DNA of 64,000 nt from contig CM076261.1 in assembly GCA_038380795.1 (NCBI GenBank), positions 92,092,418 to 92,156,417 on the forward strand, given 5' to 3'. The position numbers were made by a program, and so were the translations under genes. The notes below the pieces were generated by a model. That model did not search any database, was not told where the DNA came from, and worked only from the letters and a program-made list of their open reading frames with translations. This DNA is from Pyrocephalus nanus. Taxonomy: Eukaryota; Chordata; Aves; Passeriformes; Tyrannidae. Position 1 is the stretch's first letter, and the number at the start of each line of letters is the position of its first letter. This document shows positions 23,435-35,483 of the stretch, piece by piece.

Positions 23435-23529
23435 GAGGGAGGAGTATTTCTGTCAATATATAGCACTTCAACTTAAGTAGAAATTGTTGTAGATATCGTT
23501 CTTTAATTTTTAATTTTTGTTTTACTGGT

Positions 23530-23535
23530 AATAAA
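23530..23535 (+). terminator. poly(A) signal of the solo LTR
   Basis: AATAAA in 'ggtaataaatgttc', in the expected place between the TATA box and the LTR end. It would direct cleavage near 23550, marking the R/U5 border. Confidence 0.6.
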
Positions 23536-23649
23536 TGTTCATACTATTTTCCCCAAATCATATCTCTTTTGTCTGCATAAACTTTCTCTCAACTAGTAGT
23601 AATTGTGTGGGGGGTGGAAAGCAAATTAACCCAGAGCAAAACTACGACA

Positions 23650-23654
23650 CTGTG
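23650..23654. repeat. 5-bp target-site duplication, right copy (CTGTG)
   Basis: Exact copy of the five bases at 22169-22173. It is still identical, which suggests a not very ancient insertion, though five bases are weak evidence of age. Confidence 0.8.
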
Positions 23655-26600
23655 GCACATAACCAAATTTTCAGGAACTTCAACACTTTATGTGGCTTCA
23701 GAAATTCAATTTTCATCAGCTAAAACTATCCTACTTAGAAATCCTCACCAAGTAGGATTTCCTCCTACTTACTTTCCATTCCCTAATATCCATCTAGGCT
23801 GTCCTTATAAAGGTCAATTTTAATTAGTGAATTGAAGATTGAATGCTTTCATTAATGGTTTAGAAGAGTGTGCAAACATCATATTAATGCATTGGATTAA
23901 TGATACTAGAATGGAAAAGGACACACCCAAGGCAGGAGAATTAAATGCTAAGGAGAACAAGGAAATTAATTCTCTTCACCAAAAGTACCCTTTTTTATCT
24001 CCTCCTCAACCTTTTCTATCTTTTTTTTATCTCTCAGTTTAATTTTCTAATTCAGCAATGCCTTAGTAGGCATAGGTCATACTTTGTGTTATCCTGAATT
24101 ACAGTATTTATAAGCCTAAACTCGAAGTCTGGATTCAGCACAAGCTTTGTTGAGAACAGTGAAGCCAATGACTTGGTAATCCATGTAACTGAGTAACCTC
24201 TCCTAGAGAGAAGTTAAAATGCATATTGGTGCAATGTGGTCTCATTTTACCCCATCTTTTGTGAAGGTGCAAGAAGACGTAAGGCCTATACGAAAAAATG
24301 GGTCCAAACCAGAATGGCAACATGAGCTGACACCAAAGGTTTTGGAGCTCATTGTTGTTTCCCTTATAGTGAACTCATTCATAAGTTTAAACCAGCTGTC
24401 ACATGTCATCACGCCTGCCAGATGCAATATTTTATCACACCTGCTTGTAGCTTTTCCTGTGGACTTTACAGTAAGGAAGATGATGCCACAAACTGGAGTA
24501 CAAAGAAGAATTGAGTCTAATATATTTCACATGTTCCTGGAGACACAACCACTTTTCCTTCTGCTCACACACTTGGAAAGAAAAATTACTTGGAAGATAT
24601 TGCAGCTACTACATTTACTCCTGCTTATGTTGCTTTTTCAGCACACTGTTTCTATGTATCACTGCATATTAATTATTTTCCATCAAAACAAAGAGAAACA
24701 AATAAATTACCTACTTAGTTTTCAAAAGAAGGCATCCTTGAAGACCTTCTAAACAACAAAATACAGAGGAGGATGAAAGTAGTGTTTTACACTTATAAAT
24801 TGATTGTAAGAACTGGTCAGGGTTTTCTTAATGGTCTGCTTTGTATAGTTACTATACAAGTGTTTTCCAGGTCTCAGCTGTGAGTCAATGAGTAAACACA
24901 AAGGGATCATTTCAAGGTGCAAGTGAGACAAAGGGGAAACATCACCAGATAATTAATTGCTTGGTGGGTAGGAAATTCACTGTAAATGTGTATGAAGCTG
25001 CAATTTATTGCTGTATCCAAGCTGATATTCCAAGATGCATCTCTTCCTTATGTTCCTTTGAGAAAAATGTATAAAAGACCAGTTTGCAAAAGACTAGTGA
25101 AAAGAAACCCATACATGATATCCTTGGCTCATTGTGAAGGATGATTTTTATTTTGCAGCCAGGCCTTCATTTTCCTCCTGCCCTTCCCACATCACAGCAA
25201 GTGGTTTCAAAGAGGTCTCGGAGACAATGTATGCTAAAAGAGAGGAGCAGATAGGATAACAACCAGAAAACTCCTGGTTTACATTACTGAGATTGCAAGT
25301 AAGCAGGTTTGCCATTCATACATTCAAAAGGCTCCTTTTCATGTCAAAAGCAGATTAGCTGGGTGTTACACTGCTAAGTATTTCACAGATCCATCAAACA
25401 ACCACAACAACCTTACGACTTATGCTGTCCAATTTTTTTCTCCCTGTCTATCCCTGTTTGGTGTAGTTAAAATTTCTTTCTGGTAGCAGCATCACTATGT
25501 ATTTCAGAGGAGCCCCAATATTTCCATGGCATCTCCAGAGACCTTCATGCCAAGCTTAGACTTCCCAGCAGCTCCTGGGAATATATCCATATGTTTTACT
25601 TCAGTACAAGCTGTTGTGTAACTTGATAGCTTGAAAGATCTTTTCATTGATCCCAGATACTTCATGCTTATCCAATTTGCTGCTCAATACTATGACTGGC
25701 GTGTGCTCTATCAGTCTGCCTCTAATGAGATGCCTAAAGATTTGCCTGTGGCACTCCCAGCTGGAGGTAAGTTTGGTCTGGAATGAAAGGCAGTTAGTGA
25801 AGAGAGTTCCACCCAGCTTTACCACAGATGGCTGGATAAAGAAAATAAAAATGCCATTGGAAAGGTGTTGATTGTTTGTAGTTTACTCGTTCCTCACCTT
25901 AAACTCATAAAGGGAATGTAGATCCTCATCTTATTTACACAAAAATTAATTGGTGCAACTCCACACCCACCTATAGAGTTCCTCAAAGAGGAACTGGACA
26001 GAATCTGTCAGACAACAAACTACTTAGACAGAATTACAGGTAAAATTCTTAAGATGCAGTAACCCCGTGTATTTCTCAGAGAAATGTTCAAAAAAAATTT
26101 TAAGAGAACTTTCCTTTAATGCACAATTCCTATCCAAACACAGCTCCTTCCTACACCACTCTTCCAACTGTGAGAAGTTTGGAATAAGCATTTCCTGGGG
26201 GGTTTCCTGTTTGTGTTGGTTTTGTTTTATTTCCACATGTCTTTGAAATTCTGGAACCTATGCTTATTCATTAAATACATTGGGCTGATGCCAGAAAGGA
26301 GACAACAGAGCTTTCTGGAGAAAGGCCATGAGCATGCAGCATTCTAATGGTACCCCGAAAATACAAAGGCCAAGACTCACAGGTGTTTCCAGAGACAGAA
26401 ACAAACTTCTGTAATGCTCTTCCTTCCTTGCCTCTATGTTATAACCACATCTTGTGTCTTGACTTACATCAAATTTGTGAGCTCTTGATGTTTCAACACT
26501 CCTGCTCCATGGTTGTATAGCACCCTTCTTCACAGTGCCCTGAGATGATTGGAGCACCTAAGGACTAACTCAGTTTAGATATCTGCTCACTTCTTTTATA

Positions 26601-27595
26601 AGGCATAATACACATTTAGCATTTGTACAAGTAGGAGCAAAAAGAGGTCTAGACATGATGTTTCAGTGGTATTTTAACCCAGATCCATAGAACTGGTATG
26701 CATTCAATGGACCACTGAGCAAATGCTTTTGCTGGAGTGAAAACCAGAAAGGAATGTGTATCCTAAGCTCACAAGGGACAGAGATAAACATCTAACATCA
26801 AGCATGAAAGATTCATCTCAGGCTTCACATGACTTATGGGGAATTTGAGTAGATACTTTGATGGTTTTTTAGAACTTTTGAAAACCCCTGTGCCTCAAGA
26901 TGATATTTTTCTGTATTACACGCTTTAGAGCATTATGAAATACAATCAAGCCCTTAAAGCAAGAGTTGGTACTGTAGGAACTTTTAATTTGATATTGTTT
27001 TTATTGCAGTTAAAAATTATAAGTTCACTGAAAATTAAAATAACATCCTCTGTTTGCTAGCTGGCACAGGATAAAAGCTAAACACTTTCCAGCATGAGTC
27101 TTCAGAGATTCTCTTTATTTTTTTCCTGGATGTTAAAAATATTTATTCCCCTTTACATTTTTGATCTGCATTGGCAAGATTAAATATGAGTTCTGATGTG
27201 CAACTAGGCACTTTTTGCTTTCCTAACATAAATTAAATTTGTGTTTGGTTTCATGCTTGCTCTGTTTAGAAAGCACAACCTGGTAATTGAGGCACAGGTT
27301 TGGATGCCAGGTGGAAACCAGCTCTCCAGGACAGGCATATGTAATTACCATACTCCTAATGCAGTAAATGGGTGTCAGGTTTTCCTATTCCAACATCCTC
27401 ACCTGTTTCAAACCCTAATGTAGGACTGATTTACCCAAAAGTAGAAGGAGGTATATTTCTTTCCTACCTACTGTTTTCATTGTCTTCTCTCTCCTGTCCT
27501 TTGGAAACATTAGTGTGCTTTATTGACAGAAGAATACTGCTTAGAACCAAGTTTCCACCACTTCAAAGAGAAACATGGTCCAGACCAGCACAAAA

Positions 27596-27685
27596 GTTTT
27601 GTTTGTGTTTTTTGTTTTGTTTGTTTGGTTGGTTTTGTGGGTTTTGTTTTGTTTTGGTTTGTTTGTTTGTTTGTTTTTATTTTTC
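27596..27685. repeat. T/G-rich tract with (TTTG)n
   Basis: About 90 bp made almost only of T and G, with TTTG and TTTTG units. Its AT-rich start overlaps chance open frames that read as Phe/Val/Leu/Cys-rich peptide. Confidence 0.9.
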
Positions 27686-30600
27686 ATTAACAATCACAAT
27701 TTTAGTACAAAAAGATTGGAATTACAGAGGATTCTACAGCACTTACAGAAAAATCACAGTGAGCTGGAAACTATATTCTCTTCTAACACAGATAAATTCA
27801 GAGGTCCCTGTGTGAGTACTACACCACAAATCAGGCTGTCTGAATACAGTGGTTCCTTTGGATGTTTTTACCCTGGAATCTGTGAGCCTGCAGTTGATTC
27901 TGTACCTCATAAGAAGGTATAAACACATCAGCTTAGCTCCTTGTGCTCTACAGTGCAAATTAAATCAGAAATTCCAGTTGTGCCGCATGTAGCTGTGCAC
28001 TGTAGGGAAGAGAACTTGGCCTGTGAGATTACAAATATGGTAAGAGAAAGATGAGATGTTCTCAACTACCAGGAATATCAATAACTGGAATTTACTCTGA
28101 ATCCTTCATTGATTATTTCACAACTTGAATCACTTTTTCTAAGAACACAGATGTGAATGGGGAAAAATTAAGTTAGGACCACTCTAGAAGCAATGTGTTG
28201 TCCTGTTCTCCTTCCTTGATAAATTGATCTGATTCCATTTTGCAGTTGTATATTTGAAATTCCTTTTTATCCTGAGGGATAAAGACAATTTTAATCATTG
28301 CTTAACAGAATTGTTACAACAGGGGCATGAATTTGTCTTCCGCTGAGTACGAGAGACTGAAAAAATGAGCTGCCATTTACAGGAAGGATGTTACTTTATT
28401 TTAAGTACAAGTGATTATAATTGGTTACACTATGATGTTATTACTTCAACAACAACCCTCCGAAGTGTTAAAATTCCTTTTCTCATCCAGTCTGATTAAT
28501 CTGTTGGAAGAGGAACTTCTAGGACAAAGACGCATACAATTAATAACTTTGATGTATGGTGTTTCGAGGAGCTGTTTTCATTTGTGCTATTCTCCAAGCA
28601 TTTCTAGGCAGTACTTACCAACATGGTCCCATAAAGGACACAAAACTGCAAGTTGCATCAAGCTTCCACTCCACCCCAGGTACTCAGTCTCTTCAAACGA
28701 AAAGAATTTTGTTTGATCAATACCAAGGTGGTCTCCACACTTACATTAAAATCCCCTCAGGAAGGAGAAAATAAATAGTTCCTCTAACAAATGCTTCAAA
28801 ACCACCACGAATGGTGGTATACACTGTTGTCCTTTCCAACAGTGAAAACAGGATGAACACCAAAAACATCCAGACATGTTGTGCACTGTGTGACAGTTTT
28901 TGAGGTCGTGTAGAGACAGTGACTCATTAGAAGCTTACCTATCAGTCCTCTTTAACTCTGTTTTTGAGTAAGTGCAAAGTCATTTACAATGAGGGAAAAA
29001 ACTCTCATTAGTGACAACCAAAGCAGAAAAATTGACCTCTTTTTGGCCTTTTGTCCTTCTAGGTGCCCCAAAGAGCTTCCAACTGCTTTCAAAATATTTG
29101 TGAACAAGTAACTATTCCAGAGGCTATTTTTGTAATCTTTGACTCCATGAAAAAATTATCTGCATCCTTAATTCAGTGTCTTTATAGCAGAGGCTAATGG
29201 TGTGTTATGAAACGAAGATTTTTGTCAGTTCTGAGGAGCTTCCAGGTGAGGATCTCCAGTCAGTAAGGGTTATCAACAAGTTTCTTTCCAAGTGGCACAT
29301 TTCATGCCCTTTGTTTTCTGAATAGTTGTAAAAGGCAGGAAGGAATTCTGTAGAATGAGAAAGATATCTCTATAAAATATTAGTGGGTAGCTGATGTGCA
29401 AATCATTAATATAAAGATTACAGTTATAGGTATGTAAATCCTTTCAACCAGGATATGAATAATTGGGAGAGAGCAGTATAGAGTTACTGAAAACTTTCCA
29501 TCATCAAAAAGAAGCTATTATAGGTGAAATGATAGAGAATATTGTTTGGAATTACATTAAATTATACTGATATCTTTAAATCACTTTACCAATTTATATC
29601 TTCTATGTTTAAATATGTAATTTTTGAAAGTACAGCTTTTTGATAAAAAGAGATTGCAAGCTGAAAGAGGACTAAATTTTAAAAGGCATGATATGTGCAA
29701 ATATTTCATTTTAACCAGTGGCAGATGTTTCTGGAAGTGAACATCTGATCAGCTCTGCAATGGGAATAGAGCAGTCAATGAATACACCTCAGCACCGAGG
29801 GAGGAACAAAGCAAAAGCCTCTGAGTCAGACGAACCTCAAGTGGCCCCCGCTGTAAACATACAGTTAATCAAGCTCTGTGAAATGGGGAACTACACACTC
29901 TTCTCATCAAAGCAAGAGTTAAGTGGACCAAAAGTGCGCTTATGTTTACAGAACAGTATCTTTCTCCTGATTGTTCAGAGTCCCCATTGTGCTGGCCTGC
30001 ATCTGATCACTCTTTTTTTTTTTTTATTAGGACATTACACTGCTGTTTCTACCATACTCATACATGACTTCTTACAGGGATTAGGAAGGACCTGGTGTGA
30101 GCAAACCATGGGAAACTTCTTCTTCTCACCAAGAGGCAGTACCTGAATAGCACCATGTAACCATCCATCTTCTGTCTCCTCTAACACCAATATGCAAAAC
30201 AAAGTAAGCAAACCTGCAGATTAGGATCCTAGTGTGAAGTTTTCCTGCACAACAGAAAATACAGATTAAAATTAAACCTTAATCATAGGGACCAGAACTG
30301 AAGTCACTGGTAGCTTTTGTGTGGACTTGAATTCTGTTTCATTTAGGCCCTAATTGAAACATGAAATATTTAATCACAGTTCATTAAACGTCTTTGAACT
30401 GATATTTGTCAGGCATTCCAGTTCCCTGAATTTTCCACTTGTCATTGTTTAAAAATTTTCATTTCTTTTTGGCCTGGTTGCCACACAGAAAGATAAATGA
30501 CTAGCCCTGGAGCAGGATCCCATGGTACACTGCATGCTGGGACTTTCACAATAAGTTTCTGCTCCAGGGATCATGGTAGACACAGTGAGCTGTAGTTATT

Positions 30601-30878
30601 GATGGCATGTCTCTGCCTCCCCTTATGTGTTCCCAGTATAGAGTTATCGACAGATATTTGGCACTCTCCATCCCCCCTCTCCTTGTTTTGTACTAACAGA
30701 AAGGGCATTCCACCCCCACAAAGATGCTTGTCATGCTTGGCACCTGCTCCGTACTTCCATGGACCAACCAGATTTACTCATTTTGGAATCTAATTAAATC
30801 TCTTACTGCCTTATTGGATGACTCATTTCATTTTTAATGACTTGTCCTAAGTTTCTTGCAGATCCTTCTAATCTAAAC

Positions 30879-30900
30879 CAAAAAACAAACAAACAAACAA
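30879..30900. repeat. (AAAC)n microsatellite
   Basis: Four to five AAAC units following an A run. Confidence 0.9.
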
Positions 30901-31303
30901 AGCATGGACACCAAAGTACTGGAACTGGAGCATTTGGGGTCAGTATGAGCAACTGTCTTGTAGTCTGTCCTTGGGAAAACAGTAAAAATCTGCCATTCTC
31001 TCAGCCTTGTCCCATAAACCAGCAATAAAGGTGATCCTAAATCCTTTGTTAATGACTTTGGGGGCATCACCTAAAAATCTGTTGAATTGATATGAAGGCT
31101 CCATTTCAATTTTCATTGTTTTGGCTTGGGCCCAAAGGCATCATGGAACAACTAGATCAAGATCAACCAAGAAAAAAGCCAGAGACCTCGCTAAGAGCAG
31201 GGTAACACAGTTCCAGTGTAATCTCCACTGAAGTCTCTAATCAGTGGGAGTTTTATTTTGTTTGGGGTTTTGAGGGTTTTTTAGTGTTTGGGGTTTTTTA
31301 TAT

Positions 31304-31722
31304 CCTAAGTTGGAAGGCACCCCCATGAATCATCAAGTCCAAGTCCTGGCCCTACACAAAACAACCCCAAAAATCCCACCATGTGCCTGCAAGCATTGCC
31401 TAAACACTCCTTGAGCTCTGTCAGGCTTGGTGCTGTGACCACTGCCCTGGGGAGCCTGTTCAGTGCCCAGCCACCGGCTGGGTGAAAAATCTTTCCCAGA
31501 TTACCAACTTAAACCTCTCCTGACGCTGCTTCTTGCTGTTGTTTTGGGTCTTGTCACTGGTCACCACAGAGAAGAGATCAGAGCCTACCCCTCCTCTTCC
31601 CCTCACAAGGCAGCTGTAACTGCAATGAGGTCTGTTCTCAGTCTCCTCTGTTCCAGGCTGAACAGGCCAAGTGATCTTGGGTGCTCCTCATACGGCTTCT
31701 CCTCTGAACCCTTCACTGCAAT
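31304..31722 (-). mobile_element. CR1 LINE, 3' part, reverse orientation
   Basis: In reverse complement: 'cctaagttggaaggcacccc', 'ccaagtcctggccctacaca', 'caccatgtgcctgcaagcat', 'gctctgtcaggcttggtgct', 'ctggggagcctgttcagtgc', 'tcttgtcactggtcaccaca' and 'gttccaggctgaacaggcc'. This is the family order from 3' UTR into the end of ORF2. It belongs to the same subfamily as the fragments at 38781 and 35313, and to the forward tails at 6266, 8284 and 13326. Confidence 0.93.
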
Positions 31723-32376
31723 GCTGCTGTGAGAGAAAACATGCCACTGGACACCTCAGAACAGCCCATCTCTCCTTGTAACTGTCACATAGATGGGTTT
31801 TTTTGGCAATTGCCAACTCTGTTGACTTGGTTTGAATCACGTACACAAAAAGCCTATGGACAGACTAATTCCATATCATCCAGAATTATCCCATTTGAGT
31901 TGTCATTTTTAATCCTGTTTTTTTCACATCTTTAAAGTCTAGAAATATATCATCAGCTTTTATGCGTCTTCCTCACAATTACAATCTTACTGAGGTTCTT
32001 TTTTTGTTTTGTTTTTTGTTTCTTATTTTATTGCACTTCTCCATATGACATCATTAAGACCATCACTGCTGCTCTCTTTGAATGTTGCCTTAGACAATGT
32101 TTTCCCAGCCTCCTCACTGTAGCTTTTTCTGTAACCAAGCATTTCCATCTCAATCACTTCTTTTCAGAATTTGAAATCCTTCATCCACTTTCCTCAGCAG
32201 CTCTTTTACTCAGAGCCTTTCCTCCTCACTATCCCTATGACTTCTGGAATACCATAGTCCTTTCATTGCAGCAACCTGAATTTGCATTCCATATAGATCT
32301 CTTCCATGTGTCCAGTGTGAGCTCTCTTTTGAAATCTTAGCTACAAATACTTTCCATCACTACTATCTTTCAGCTC

Positions 32377-32395
32377 TTTTTTTTTTTTTTTTTTT
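32377..32395. repeat. T19 homopolymer
   Basis: A pure run of 19 T on the plus strand. Confidence 0.95.
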
Positions 32396-33962
32396 AATAC
32401 CAGGTACCTTCTCTTAAAGCAGTAAAGCATTATGGGATATTATTTGTATAAAAGCTGAAAACTTCTTTGAAGTTATGCCCAATTTTTGTTTTGTTCAGGG
32501 TGAGGGTGTTTTATGCCCAGGAGCACATGATTTGAGGATGGATATAGTTTAAAGAAGGGAAAGAGAACCAGGCACACAGCCAGTTTTAGCCTACTTTGAG
32601 AGCAGACAGCTGTATTTTATGCCAAGTTTTTGGACTGACTCCCCATCAAATATGAATAGGATCAGACTTTTCACTCTAGCGAATTTTAGTTAGGTATATT
32701 TGGTACCAAACGATAAATACTTGATGCACCTAATATCTCAGCTAGAAATCATCTGTTTTATCAATTTTTGAAGCCTCTGCCTGGGCAGAGTATATTCAAA
32801 CAAATTGGTTTTAAGTAATACAGCACAAAGGAGTTTTTTAAGATGTGAGTGGAAGTTGGGCCATTTATATAGAGGGCTATATGTGGTAGAGCTCATGGGT
32901 GACAGTGCAGGTGGTTGTTCAACAACCTGACAAAACCATAAGCTACAGCAGAAGGAGAGCAGTCATGGGGTGAGTCTGGTAGTGGGGAAGTTGTCGGGAG
33001 GGGAAGAGTTCTGCAGAGCTTTGAAGACAATGACAAGAAGATTTAACCTGATGTACTGCTGATTCAGGAGGTGATAGACATCTTCTGTTGAACAGGGTTG
33101 TATTGTACTTTCTCTCTGTTTTCTGCAACAATTTTCACAGTTTATCCCTGCCACTGCAGTGCTATAAAAAGTTAAATATCATTATCTAAACACAGAGGGA
33201 GGTAGGGAGGGAAGTTAGACAGGTTTAGGAATCCACTGTTATAAAACCAGCAGAAACAGTGCTGGAGAGAGAGCCTAAAGGGGAGATTGTTCCCAGCTTA
33301 ACAAAAGGCTCCACCTGTGTCATCCTGTCCCACCTGGATACTTTCTCCCCAGCTTAAACTGAGCCATTATAGGGTTATATATCATGCCAGTGCCTGCATA
33401 GAAAGGTTCATTTTGGTAGTGCTGCACCATCATCCTCATAACTGTTTAGCAGCACAATATATCAGTCAGGTACATCCCTGGAAAGGAGACAGTTTGAGGA
33501 TAATGCACGTAATAGATAGTACAATTGCAAAGCTGTTGGGGCTTAATTATGGGATGCAAGCAACCACTGCATCTGCACCACAGCCACCTGGGAACACAGA
33601 AGAATGAATTATGTTCCACGTGCACTTCATATTGATGACTCTTTTCTATTGACACTCTTGATACTGATAGTAAATTAGATTTTTCCCATTTCAGTCCATG
33701 CTAACTGAAAAGTAATTTTAAGTCTGTGCATATGCACTGAGTAAACTTCAGTCTGGCAGCTTCAAACAAAGGAGAGAGAGAGAGAAGAAGAGCAAAGTTT
33801 TTGGCTTTTCTGAATGCCACTGGCTTCCTTGTGAAACAGACTATTAAATCCTATTAGCAAAGTTTCCTCAGGAGTAGCTACAATAATTGAGGGATGTGAC
33901 ACTCTTGATCTCTGTGATACTTAAATATCCAAACATTTTGTTTGAGGACAATGTTTTAACTC

Positions 33963-33980
33963 TTTTTTTTTTTTTTTTTT
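33963..33980. repeat. T18 homopolymer
   Basis: A pure run of 18 T on the plus strand. Confidence 0.95.
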
Positions 33981-34498
33981 CATGTAAAATCAGTAGGGAG
34001 ACAAACTGTACCACTCTTGGGGCCTCTGAAGCCACCAAGTCAGCCCAAACCCTTTAGCAGAGTTTGGATGCTCTTGTGGTCACAGAGCCTGAATCAAACA
34101 TTAGAGATGTGAATGAACAGTGTCACCTGAGCAGGCTTTCAACAAGGCTTCTCCACGTTTGAGTTGCCTCATTATTCACCTTACAGAGAGGTGGCAAGTA
34201 GCTGACACAGGAACACCAGGTAAAGGGAGACTCTCTTTTGCCAAAGAATTATGATTCTCATGTGGATAAGTAAGCAAAAAAAAACCCCTTTCTCATTTCT
34301 GATTGCTTTTGCAGAACTCACATATGCCTATAACTTTTGTGTTTTGGAGGCCCTTTTACCTGTAAGTAAGGAGTCACACAAGGAAATTGTTTACTCAACT
34401 CTTAACTTGTTTCAAGCATGAACTGAGATTTTCTGTTTTATTACAAAAGAATTCAATTTCTTTCAAAGGAATGGTTTGGCTTCAGGTACCTCTCAAGG

Positions 34499-34518
34499 AA
34501 AAAAAACAAACAAACAAA
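34499..34518. repeat. A run with (AAAC)n
   Basis: An A run passing into three AAAC units. Confidence 0.85.
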
Positions 34519-35312
34519 AGTTCTTCAGTTTCAAAATAGATTTCATACTGACCAACTCAATTCCGTTTAAGCACTAGAAAAAATATCTCTCCGAACCAGG
34601 TTTTCATTTGGGTTCAAGCTGAAGTCAACTTGAATTCCGTTTCTTTAAGGAGGGAGGCATTCATAAGCATTAAATAAGAGAAAGTGCATAAAAATCACTC
34701 AAGACTTAAAACTCCACTGCAGCACTGCTGTGACAGTAACAGCTAACATACTCATTGAATTGAGCATATTGAAGCAGCTCTTAATTTCCCTGAACTTAAA
34801 ATCTTCCTTGTATAAAAGTGAACACAAAAGAAAGGCAACAAGGAACTGAGCATGATTATTTTCCAATAGCTATTCACTCAAAAAAAAGCATAACATCTAG
34901 TAGCATTGTGTTGGAAGAGCTGAACTGAATTGCTTGAAAAGATGAAGTGCTGCTTAGTGAGTCAGGGGGATTTTTGGTGGTCTCTCCTCTTGCACTGGTT
35001 TAGCTTGACCTTGCTTATTTTAAAGAGCTGCCAAAATTCAGTTTCCCAATGATGTTACTGTAAGTGTTTGATAAATTCTGATTCTTTTTCCTTGGGCCTT
35101 TTGATCTCCTGTAACTGACTGATCATTTCTACAAATGTGACAAGCTTAAAGATTAAGTATTTTCCAGTAATGCACATGAAGGAAAAAAAAATCAAATATT
35201 CATTACTTGCAAATATAAAATAAAGAGTAGTCAGGCAAGGGTAAAAGGGAAAAGAGAGAGTAACTATTCTGCTGCATTAAAAGAAACCAATATAATTTAC
35301 CTAAACTGTATT

Positions 35313-35483
35313 TCATAGAATTCTTGAATGGTTTGGGTTGGAAGGGACCATTGCCCAGCCACCCTCTGAGTGAAGAGCCTTTTCCTAATTTGGAGCCTAA
35401 ACCTTCCCTGACACAGTTCTATGCCATTCCCTCAGTTTTTGTCAGTGGTCACCAGAGAGATGAGATAGGTGTCCTCCCTCCAC
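35313..35483 (-). mobile_element. CR1 LINE, 3' end with internal deletion, reverse orientation
   Basis: The terminus 'tcatagaattcttgaatggt' and 'gggttggaagggacca' runs to about 35350. The sequence then jumps directly to 'ttgcccagccaccctctgag', which in sister copies lies about 130-140 bp further in. It continues with 'cttccctgacacagttctat' and 'gtcagtggtcaccagagaga'. The internal gap is clean, so it was probably a deletion or a template switch at insertion. Confidence 0.88.

Larger units (their letters stand above)
22174..23649 (+). mobile_element. solo LTR of an endogenous retrovirus (1,476 bp), ERVL-like
   Basis: The element starts with TGTCGTGATTTTGC and ends with GCAAAACTACGACA. The two ends are inverted copies matching at 12 of 14 positions, in the TG...CA form of retroviral LTRs. 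It is flanked by the 5-bp duplication CTGTG. A TATA box (23428-23434) and a poly(A) signal AATAAA (23530-23535) about 100 bp apart, with about 115 bp after the signal, fit a U3-R-U5 layout read on the plus strand. U3 would be about 1.28 kb, unusually long. U3 holds a CCAAT motif (22248-22252), a C/EBP-type palindrome (22311-22318), a triplicated segment of about 100 bp (22773-23066) and a GA run. No gag, pol or env region is attached, so recombination between two LTRs probably removed the body. Open frames within it are chance. The 5-bp duplication suggests ERVL; I did not identify the family. Confidence 0.82.
23655..31303. other. 7.6-kb repeat-poor, AT-rich stretch
   Basis: No CR1 or LTR copy is recognised. 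The stretch contains a T/G-rich tract (27596-27685), an AAAC run (30879-30900) and a G/T-rich segment just before the next CR1 (31257-31300). The longest open frame of the window (24219-24752 plus, 177 codons) lies here, with no recognisable domain. Two splice-bounded segments (25657-25766 and 29192-29247, plus strand) are noted in the findings. Confidence 0.45.
31723..35312. other. 3.6-kb unrecognised stretch with T runs
   Basis: No mobile element is recognised. It contains T19 (32377-32395), T18 (33963-33980), a GA run near 33772-33785 and an AAAC run (34499-34518). Overlapping minus-strand frames near 32943-33154 and a 96-codon plus frame at 33317 have no family features. Confidence 0.45.

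Noticed and set aside
22287..23471. Four minus-strand frames of 77-88 codons
   Set aside because: They lie inside the solo LTR, antisense to its promoter and poly(A) signal, and show no retroviral protein motif.
27372..27922. Frames of 147 and 115 codons rich in Phe, Cys, Val and Leu
   Set aside because: They are driven by the T/G-rich tract at 27596-27685; the hydrophobic run is a translation of simple sequence.
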